In this document: positions 16,516 through 22,308 of the stretch, one piece after another | Numbering within the stretch: the first letter of the stretch is position 1 | Layout: every line of letters starts with the position of its first letter | The notes under the pieces: generated by a model | Told to the model about the DNA's origin: nothing | Database searches by the model: none | What the model saw: only the letters and a program-made list of their open reading frames with translations | Translations under genes and position numbers: made by a program | Assembly (NCBI RefSeq): GCF_015356865.1 | Contig: NZ_JAAFZA010000090.1 | Coordinates: forward strand, 1-38,307 | DNA from: Catenulispora pinisilvae | GTDB lineage: Bacteria; Actinomycetota; Actinomycetes; Streptomycetales; Catenulisporaceae | DNA length: 38,307 nt | Direction of reading: 5' to 3'

Positions 16516-16995
16516 TCACACCCGCCGGGCGCCCGCCGGCCACACCACGTCGACCGGCAGACCGCGCTCCCAGGCGCCGCTGACGACCTCCGCGGTCCCG
16601 CCCGATCCCCGGGCCGGCAACCCGTCCCAGACCGCGACCAGCCTGTCGATCATCTTCAGCATCCGCACCCCCGCGGCCAGGTAGGCGGGGCCGTCGGACT
16701 CGATGAACGCCAGGCGGTGCACGGCCGCGGCGCGCGCCAGCAGATCGTCGTAGGTGCGGCGGTGCGACGCCGCCAGGGACTCGCGATAGCGGGCCGCCGG
16801 GACGACCACTTCCAGCCGGCCGCCCTGGTCGGCGACGGCTTGGGCGAACATCGTGTCGGCCCCCTCGGCCAGACTCGACACCCCGACCAAATCATGAGGC
16901 TGATAGGCCTCGACGATCCGCCGCAGGGCCACGCCGATCAGCTCGGACGTCGGTGCGTCGAAGGTGCGGTGGCCGGTGATTCCGATGCGATACAT
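16516..16995 (-). CDS. SLOG-fold (YpsA-like) nucleotide-binding protein
   Basis: 159 aa. The N-terminal strand and loop YRIGITGHRTF (G-x-TGHR) is the hallmark of SLOG/YpsA-type Rossmann folds, followed by LVGVSSLAEGADTMFAQAV, the RLEVVVPAARYRES strand, and a C-terminal DRLVAVWDGLPARGSGGTAEVV region that closes the predicted ligand pocket. ATG at 16995 is used; a GTG at 17010 overlapping the upstream stop as GTGA is equally plausible and adds five residues. SLOG domains are predicted sensors or processors of nucleotide-derived signals, often next to TM or RyR partners in conflict systems. It is directly downstream of the RyR/RCK gene and upstream of fxsA, which fits an upstream sensor role; that role is inferred. 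Confidence 0.85.
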   Translation of the reverse strand: MYRIGITGHRTFDAPTSELIGVALRRIVEAYQPHDLVGVSSLAEGADTMFAQAVADQGGRLEVVVPAARYRESLAASHRRTYDDLLARAAAVHRLAFIESDGPAYLAAGVRMLKMIDRLVAVWDGLPARGSGGTAEVVSGAWERGLPVDVVWPAGARRV

Positions 16996-17006
16996 GATCC
17001 TGGACC

Positions 17007-18869
17007 TCACCACAGATCCACTCCCAGGATGGGGACTGCCGCATGGGCGCTCGGGGTGTCGGCCGACTTCTGTGCGTGCAGCGGCGGCGCCGGTCGGCCG
17101 GGCCCGTCGTGGCGCTCCTGCACCCGCACGACCGCCAGCCCCATGTCGCTCAGCAAAGCCGGCAGGGCCCTGATGAACGACCGGTCCTTCTGTCGCTGGT
17201 CCTCGGGCAGCACCGGCCACGGCACCAGCCCGGGGTGCACGCGGCGCGCGTCGTCGCGGCGCAGACCGTACCGCCAGCCGTTGCGGCGGCGCTCGGCGGC
17301 CCAGCGGGCGTGCTCGGCCTCGGCCAGGGTCTCGATCTCGGCGGGCCGGAAGACGAACGGCTCGACGCTCTGGCGCAGCGGGGTCAGCAGACAGCGGATC
17401 GAGGCCAGTTTGCGGCCCACGTCCTCGGCCTGCTCCCGGTTCCCGCGTTGCAGATCCGGCGGGAGCTCGTCCCAGCCGATCATGGACTCGGTCGAGTGCC
17501 AGGACCGGCCGGCGCTCAGCTGGTCGGTCAGATACCTGCGATGGATGGACCGGGCCAGGCTGTCGGCCAGGTCGTCGCCGATGCGGTCCGGATCGCAGCC
17601 GACCTCGGTGACGTCGACCAGTTCCAGCCGGCCGTCGAGGGCGTCGAACAGGGTGCCGGGGCGGCCGCCGCCGTGGAACATGTCAGCCATCTGCGACATC
17701 CGGTCCAGCCGGACCACCACGCCGTCCATCGCGCTCAGATAGGAGCCGCAGGTCAGGGCGTCGGCCAGGGCGTCGCGCTCGTCGCTCTGGCACAGATACA
17801 GCCGGCGCAGGCGCGGCGCGCGGGCCTGCCGGCGCTCGTCGAACAGCTGGGAGAGCGAGGTGAGCCAGGGCTCGATGACGCACACGTCGCCCAGGAACGG
17901 GTACTGCTCCCGCAGCCGCGCGCCGACGGTGTCGGCGTCCGCACCGACCAGCACGATGGTGATCGGGGCGTCGTTCTGGTCCGTGCGGCTGAGCCGCTGC
18001 CGACCGAGTTCGACGAGCACCGACCGGGCGAAGGCGCCGGTGCCGGAGATCGCCATGTGCGGCGCGGGCCCGTCCAGGGCGGTCCGGTCCCGGCGCACGA
18101 CGGTCTGCGCGGCGAGTTCGTCGCGGTTGAAGAAGTCGACGTGGGAGCGGCCCGCCCCGGCCATCGACCAGCGGCGGGCCTTCAGCGCGGTGCACAGGTC
18201 GAGGTCGTCGATCGAGGCGTAGACCCGCTCCGGGAACCGCTGGCCGCGCCGCCACGCCTCGATCGCGTAGGCGACCTCGGAGTTGTCCTCGATGCGGTCC
18301 AGGCACGCGTAGACCGCCGACGCCCGCCGGACGCCGGCATCCGTCAGCGTCCGCTGCGAGGCCGGGACGCCGACGACGGTCCAGCGGTCGTCCAGGACGT
18401 TGTCGAACCCGACCGTGCCGGCGGCGGTGTCCGGTCGCACCACCAGGACCCGTTTGCCTTGCGCCCGCAGCTTTTCGACCACCACCGAGGCGATGCGGGT
18501 CGTGCCGAAGACGACGGCGTGGTTGCGGGAGCGCCGGAGCCAGGCGCGGCGTACCCGCCTTGCCGAGACCGCGACCACGATCTCCGCGATGGCGTAGAGC
18601 GCGACGCTCGGCGCGCTGAACCGAGCCACCGACAGTTGCCACGGAAACGGGCCGCCCATGGCCAGGGGAGTGGATTGGATCAGGAACAGCTCGAGATCGA
18701 AGTAGATGAGGTCGCTGGGGGCGTGGCTGTAGTGCTGTCCGGGAAGGCCGAGGTACCGGTCAAGGCCCAGATAGCCGAGCACCAGGCTGACGACACCCAC
18801 GGTGATGAAGAAGACGCGCACCACCGAGGCGAACCGGGGTGTGGCTGATCCATTGTGCCGTGCCGTCAT
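17007..18869 (-). CDS. Membrane protein with RCK/TrkA-N-like domains and a C-terminal RyR domain
   Basis: 620 aa. Two membrane helices are visible at about residues 17-38 (VVRVFFITVGVVSLVLGYLG) and 84-103 (PSVALYAIAEIVVAVSA). The soluble part has two Rossmann-like TrkA-N/RCK modules, with nucleotide loops FGTTRIAS near 120 and ISGTGAFAR near 275. A RyR domain follows at about 505-585: AEAEHARWAAERRRNGW, then LVPWPVLPEDQRQKDR, the conserved HxxW...R...KDR pattern of bacterial RyR modules. The start ATG at 18869 has a strong AGGGGAGGGG site. Such proteins are predicted to sense a nucleotide-like ligand at the membrane and relay it; the ion-channel character suggested by RCK domains is not proven, and the helices are too few for a classical pore on their own. 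The stop is next to the SLOG start. Confidence 0.85.
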   Translation of the reverse strand: MTARHNGSATPRFASVVRVFFITVGVVSLVLGYLGLDRYLGLPGQHYSHAPSDLIYFDLELFLIQSTPLAMGGPFPWQLSVARFSAPSVALYAIAEIVVAVSARRVRRAWLRRSRNHAVVFGTTRIASVVVEKLRAQGKRVLVVRPDTAAGTVGFDNVLDDRWTVVGVPASQRTLTDAGVRRASAVYACLDRIEDNSEVAYAIEAWRRGQRFPERVYASIDDLDLCTALKARRWSMAGAGRSHVDFFNRDELAAQTVVRRDRTALDGPAPHMAISGTGAFARSVLVELGRQRLSRTDQNDAPITIVLVGADADTVGARLREQYPFLGDVCVIEPWLTSLSQLFDERRQARAPRLRRLYLCQSDERDALADALTCGSYLSAMDGVVVRLDRMSQMADMFHGGGRPGTLFDALDGRLELVDVTEVGCDPDRIGDDLADSLARSIHRRYLTDQLSAGRSWHSTESMIGWDELPPDLQRGNREQAEDVGRKLASIRCLLTPLRQSVEPFVFRPAEIETLAEAEHARWAAERRRNGWRYGLRRDDARRVHPGLVPWPVLPEDQRQKDRSFIRALPALLSDMGLAVVRVQERHDGPGRPAPPLHAQKSADTPSAHAAVPILGVDLW

Positions 18870-18985
18870 GGGCCCCTCCCCTGTGAGAATACGTCGCGAC
18901 GCCGAGCCGGTCAGCCGTCAGGCATCACGAAACTCCCGGTATGCGAATCGCAGGGCACTGCCGCGCTCCTACCGCGCTCCCACCC

Positions 18986-19014
18986 TTGACGGAGTTAAGC
19001 ATCTTAACCACAAT
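18986..19014 (+). promoter_or_regulatory. Promoter with embedded palindromic operator for the polysaccharide lyase
   Basis: -35 TTGACG (18986-18991), 17-nt spacer, -10 CACAAT (19009-19014). Inside the spacer lies the palindrome GTTAAG-CAT-CTTAAC (18994-19008). A protein bound there would cover the promoter, as expected of a repressor operator. Confidence 0.55.
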
Positions 19015-19070
19015 GCCGGTCATCGGATGTTTCCACGCGCGGGCAACACATTTTCAGGAGATGAACACTC

Positions 19071-19949
19071 ATGTCCCAGCCTTCCGACCCCCGCCGTCCC
19101 GCTCGCCGCGCCGTGCTGGGCTCCCTGGCCGCCGCGGCCGTGGGCGTGCCGCTCGCCCTCAGCGAGCAGGCCTCGGCCGCGACCCCGGGGACCTTCCCAA
19201 CTTCGGGGACCCTCGCGACCCCGAGGACCCTGGCGACCCCGGCGGCCACCCCGGTCTGGCACCCCAACCCCGCCACCGACGGGCTGAAAGCCTTCGAAGG
19301 CCTCGAATTCGACCGCGGCAACCTGTTCCCCGGCCGCCACGGCGACTACATCATCGTCGAGGGCGGCGACCACTACCGCTTCAACATCTGGAAGGACGAC
19401 CGCGACACCACCGGCGGCGGCGACCGCCAGCGCACCGAGTCCAGGGGCATGGTCGCGGGCGGCAACCCGGTGAAGATGACCAACGGCCAGACCTGGAACA
19501 TCACCTACCAGATGTTCATGCCCGACACCCTGCACGGCACCAGCCGATTCACCCACATCTTCCAGACCAAGGTCCCGTCCACCAACGCAGGCCCCTTCGT
19601 CACCCTCGACCTGACCCGCGAGAGCGCCACCTCCGAAACCCTCCGCGCCCGCGCCTACGCCAACTCCGGCTCCCCGACCATCGCCTCCGCACCCCTGGCA
19701 CCCCTGCGCAACCAGTGGATCACCATCCAGTGGACCCTGACCATCGGCCAATCCGGCACCGCCCGCTTCGTCTGCCTGGACAGCACCGGCAAAACCGTCG
19801 CCGACGGCACCCGCCACGGCGTGATCCTCCCCGACCAGGGCGACTACATCCGCCCCAAGTGGGGCATCTACCGCTCGGTCGAGAGCGCCGGCTCGGACAT
19901 CATCGACACCCACCTGCTGTTCCGGGGGTACCAGGCTTCGCGGGTGTGA
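19071..19949 (+). CDS. Tat-exported polysaccharide lyase-like protein (jelly-roll fold)
   Basis: 292 aa. The N-terminus carries a twin-arginine type signal (DPRRPARRAVLGSLAAAAVG, cut near ASA-AT), then a Thr/Pro/Ala-rich linker built from near repeats (TPGTF, TSGTLATPRTLATPAATP). The catalytic domain spans about residues 75-290: LEFDRGNLFPGRHGDYIIVEG, RFNIWKDDRDTT, QRTESRGM, TWNITYQMFMP, FTHIFQTKV, YIRPKWGIYRS. These match the heparin-lyase-I/alginate-lyase-like polysaccharide lyase family, with polar residues in DRQRTESRG expected near the active site. Export in folded form is implied by the Tat signal. The ATG has an AGGAG site 10 nt upstream. The substrate is unknown. Confidence 0.85.
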   Translation: MSQPSDPRRPARRAVLGSLAAAAVGVPLALSEQASAATPGTFPTSGTLATPRTLATPAATPVWHPNPATDGLKAFEGLEFDRGNLFPGRHGDYIIVEGGDHYRFNIWKDDRDTTGGGDRQRTESRGMVAGGNPVKMTNGQTWNITYQMFMPDTLHGTSRFTHIFQTKVPSTNAGPFVTLDLTRESATSETLRARAYANSGSPTIASAPLAPLRNQWITIQWTLTIGQSGTARFVCLDSTGKTVADGTRHGVILPDQGDYIRPKWGIYRSVESAGSDIIDTHLLFRGYQASRV

Positions 19950-19997
19950 GACCGTTGCGTCTAGCGCTGTGACCGGGATGGCTCACCGGGTTATCCG

Positions 19998-20027
19998 TTG
20001 GCCGCGTCTCGGCCGGCCTTGTAGGTT
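19998..20027 (+). promoter_or_regulatory. Promoter of the GNAT gene (probably leaderless)
   Basis: TTGGCC (19998-20003), 18-nt spacer, TAGGTT (20022-20027); the ATG at 20036 begins 8 nt after the -10 box. This supports the ATG at 20036 rather than the in-frame ATG at 20051. Confidence 0.5.
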
Positions 20028-20035
20028 CCCCGGCT

Positions 20036-20506
20036 ATGGGCGTTGTTGGCATGACAGAGATCCGGCTCGCCGACGCGGCGGACGCGGCGGTGATCGCACG
20101 CATTCACATGGCCTCTCGGATGGCGTCGATGCCGTACCTGCCCCCGCAGAAGCGCAGCCACGACCAGGTCACCCGGTGGGTCGAGGACGTCCTGTTCAAG
20201 ACCTGCCGCACGTGGGTGGCAGTGCGCGATACGGAGATCCTCGGCTATGCCGCCCTTGAGGGTGACGTGCTTGAACACCTCTATCTGAGACCGGACATCC
20301 GCCGCCAAGGCATCGGCACGCTACTGCTCGACGAGGTCAGACGGCACAGTCCTGACGGCGTGTCCCTGCACGTCTTCGAGCAGAACACCGATGCCCGTGC
20401 GTTCTACGAGCGTCACGGCTTCACCGTCCTCGACACCGACGACGGCCGCCGGAACATGGAGAATCTGCCCGACATGACTCTTCGCTGGACACCGAACAGC
20501 GCATAG
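20036..20506 (+). CDS. GNAT-family N-acetyltransferase
   Basis: 156 aa. A compact GNAT fold: IRLADAADAAVIARIH at the N-terminus, TWVAVRDTEILGYAALEGDVLEHLYLRPD as the central strands, RRQGIGTLLLDEV as motif A binding the acetyl-CoA pyrophosphate, and VFEQNTDARAFYERHGF as motif B with the conserved Asn and Tyr. The acceptor is unknown; it could act on small molecules or proteins. The start is ATG at 20036, preceded at 8 nt by a -10 box and with no ribosome site, consistent with a leaderless transcript. It converges with the STAS gene. Confidence 0.92.
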   Translation: MGVVGMTEIRLADAADAAVIARIHMASRMASMPYLPPQKRSHDQVTRWVEDVLFKTCRTWVAVRDTEILGYAALEGDVLEHLYLRPDIRRQGIGTLLLDEVRRHSPDGVSLHVFEQNTDARAFYERHGFTVLDTDDGRRNMENLPDMTLRWTPNSA

Positions 20507-20557
20507 TGGCCGCGTCGCCAGCTTTAGGTCATTTGTATTCGCAATCCGGAGTCGTCA

Positions 20558-21190
20558 CTAGACTTTGTCGGAGTCCTGAGACCTTCCCGGAGTCCTGAGC
20601 CGAATCGCCACCGTGACGGGCTGAGCGTTGCCGCCGATTGATACCCGGGCCGGCCGGTTTCGCGGCAACGCGCCCGGTGGCGGCCTCTGGCGCGGGGGTC
20701 GGCTACGGATGGTGGGCGGGTCGGCCGACCGGGCCCGTCGTAGGGGCTTCTCTGCCGGTGGGACCGGGAGTGAGCCGTTGAAGGCGGCGGCGTTGTCGAG
20801 GTGGCAGGGGAAGGCGGCGGCCAGTCCGGCGATCTGGATGATCCTGGCGACGCGGGGTTGCACGGCGGCGAGTCGGACCCAGCCGTTGTGCTCGGTGGCC
20901 GAACGTCTGGCCCGCAGGAGGGCGGTCAGGCCGGCGCAGTCGCAGAAGGTGAGGTCGCGCAGGTCCATGACCAGGCGGGTGTAGCCCTGGGCGAGTGCGG
21001 CCTCGACCCGCGTGCCGAGCGCGGCGGCCACGGCGAGGTCCAGTTCCCCGGACACGGTCAGGACCGCGCCGTCGCGGTCGGCCCTGGTCGTCACGGTGAG
21101 TTGGCCGCCGGGGCCGTAACGATATGTGCGGGCCGGGGCGGGCGAACGTGAGTCGGGTAATTCAGGTGCCGGGTGGGCGTGGAAAGCCAC
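20558..21190 (-). CDS. STAS-domain anti-sigma factor antagonist with a basic Pro/Arg tail
   Basis: 210 aa. The start is GTG at 21190, with a GGAGG site 7 nt upstream; in-frame starts further upstream lack one. The STAS domain (about residues 30-140) shows LTVSGELDLAVAAALGTRVEAAL, LVMDLRDLTFCDCAGLTALLRARR and WVRLAAVQPRVARIIQIAGL. In SpoIIAA/RsbV the phosphorylated Ser follows Asp in the DSxG motif; here the motif is D-C-A-G, so the usual phosphoacceptor is Cys. The last 60 residues are rich in Pro and Arg and look disordered (RSRPPRQRPPPGALPRNRP), which is unusual for the family. A partner-switching role is expected, with regulation possibly not by Ser phosphorylation. Confidence 0.85.
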   Translation of the reverse strand: MAFHAHPAPELPDSRSPAPARTYRYGPGGQLTVTTRADRDGAVLTVSGELDLAVAAALGTRVEAALAQGYTRLVMDLRDLTFCDCAGLTALLRARRSATEHNGWVRLAAVQPRVARIIQIAGLAAAFPCHLDNAAAFNGSLPVPPAEKPLRRARSADPPTIRSRPPRQRPPPGALPRNRPARVSIGGNAQPVTVAIRLRTPGRSQDSDKV

Positions 21191-21583
21191 CGCCGAACCT
21201 CCAGTCAACACAGCACAGGCCATGTGTAGCCGGGGTCTGGGGCACACAAGATACACGCGCACAGTACGGGCCTTTTCCTATCGGAAATGGCCGTGCTGCC
21301 GGATGGTCGCTCTTTCGAGTGAAAGTCGTGCGGCCAAGGTACCTCGGCAGTGGGTGTCCGTCGATAGTCGAGCGCTGAGAATGGGGAATCCGGCCTCTGA
21401 CCGGGGCCGGTGCGCGGGCAGCGCGGCGTCCCTGGCGGCGGCCGCCACGCCTGACCTCGACCCGGCCGGTGCTACCCGGTACGACCCGTCCGGTATGACT
21501 AGGCCACTACGACCCGCCCGGTACGACCAGGTCGGGCCCGGCGATCGCACGATCTACGGCGTCCTTCCGCTAACCTCGCAGGT
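21191..21583. other. Divergent regulatory region between the STAS and CheB-like genes
   Basis: About 390 nt with no convincing gene. The minus strand has a possible -10 box TATCTT at 21248-21253 for the STAS gene. On the plus strand there is a four-unit 14-nt tandem repeat (21476-21531) and a TAACCT -10-like box at 21571-21576, 7 nt before a GTG. Confidence 0.5.
21476..21531 (+). repeat. 14-nt tandem repeat, four units
   Basis: Units begin at 21476, 21490, 21504 and 21518 with core CCGGTAYGAC (the third is CCACTACGAC). The array ends about 40 nt before the putative TAACCT -10 box of the cheB operon. Confidence 0.7.
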
Positions 21584-21688
21584 GTGTCCACGACTTCGCC
21601 TGACCTGCCGTGGGGTCCGCGCCGCGTGGCGTGCGGGCGTCAGACGGAGGCGCGATGTGAACCGCGCTTGCCAGGGGCCCGCGGGTGA
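21584..21688 (+). CDS. Possible small ORF coupled to the CheB-like gene
   Basis: 34 aa from GTG at 21584 (MSTTSPDLPWGPRRVACG at the N-terminus). Its TGA overlaps the CheB-like GTG as GTGA. A TAACCT -10-like box ends 7 nt before it, so it could be the leaderless first cistron. There is no recognisable domain. A GGAGG-cgcg-ATG-TGA start-stop motif (21646-21660) lies inside it in another frame. Confidence 0.35.
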   Translation: MSTTSPDLPWGPRRVACGRQTEARCEPRLPGARG

Positions 21689-22308
21689 GCGCGGACGTGA
21701 CGCGGGACGTGTCCCGGCCCGAAAGATCGGACGAGCGGTACGCGGTGGTCACGGTGGCGGCTTCGGCCGGCGGCATCACCGCGCTGGGAGTGCTGCTGGG
21801 CGCGCTGCCGGTCGGGTTCCCGGTCCCGGTGCTGGTGGTGCAGCACTTGGACCCGCGGCACCAGACGGTGATCGCCCACGTGCTCGGGCGTAGCGCGCAG
21901 TTGCCCGTCAAGCTGGCCGAGGGCGGCGAGCTGGCCCGGCCCGGCACCGTCTACGTCGCCCCGCCCAACCGGCATCTGCTCGTCGGCGCCGCCGGTCTGC
22001 TGGCGCTGTCGGACAGCGAGCTGGTGCATTTCGTGCGCCCGTCCGCGGATCTGCTGTTCGAGTCCGCGGCCGGCGCTTACGGTGCGCGGGCGATCGCCTG
22101 TGTGCTGTCCGGCACCGGTAAGGACGGTTCGATGGGGGTGACCGCGGTCAAGTCCCGCGGCGGCACGGTGATCGCCCAGGACCCGGAGTCGGCGGAGTTC
22201 AAGGGCATGCCGCAGGCGGCCGTCGACAGCGGCGCGGTGGATTTCGTGCTCCCCTTGGAAGAGATCGCCACCGTCGTCCGCGGTCTGGTCGAGCCGGCGG
22301 ACCTGTGA
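21685..22308 (+). CDS. CheB-type methylesterase domain protein without receiver domain
   Basis: 207 aa, the catalytic CheB domain alone. ASAGG carries the nucleophile Ser (about residue 27), QHLDPRHQ supplies the catalytic His, and SGTGKDGSMGVTAVKSRGG carries the acid Asp and the conserved Gly-rich loop; VYVAPPNRHLL is also diagnostic. There is no N-terminal receiver domain, unlike chemotaxis CheB. The start GTG at 21685 has an AGGGG site 8 nt upstream and overlaps the end of a possible small ORF. The stop overlaps the CheR-PAS gene start (GTGA). No other chemotaxis genes are present, so it probably serves a signalling module similar to the CheB/CheR/PAS proteins of actinomycetes, not motility. 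Confidence 0.9.
   Translation: MSADVTRDVSRPERSDERYAVVTVAASAGGITALGVLLGALPVGFPVPVLVVQHLDPRHQTVIAHVLGRSAQLPVKLAEGGELARPGTVYVAPPNRHLLVGAAGLLALSDSELVHFVRPSADLLFESAAGAYGARAIACVLSGTGKDGSMGVTAVKSRGGTVIAQDPESAEFKGMPQAAVDSGAVDFVLPLEEIATVVRGLVEPADL

Noticed and set aside
16196-16543. N-terminal extension of the FxsB frame (877-aa version)
   Set aside because: It runs antisense-like through fxsA in another frame and through the 11-nt tandem array; it has no conserved domain, and the GTGA-overlapping start at 16195 places the radical SAM motif at the normal position.
8109-18869. Fxs locus as a mobile element
   Set aside because: No integrase, transposase, flanking tRNA or direct repeats are visible at its borders, and composition matches the surroundings.
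21278-21550. 90-codon minus-strand frame in the STAS-CheB gap
   Set aside because: No ribosome site, no domain, covers the 14-nt tandem array; considered non-coding.
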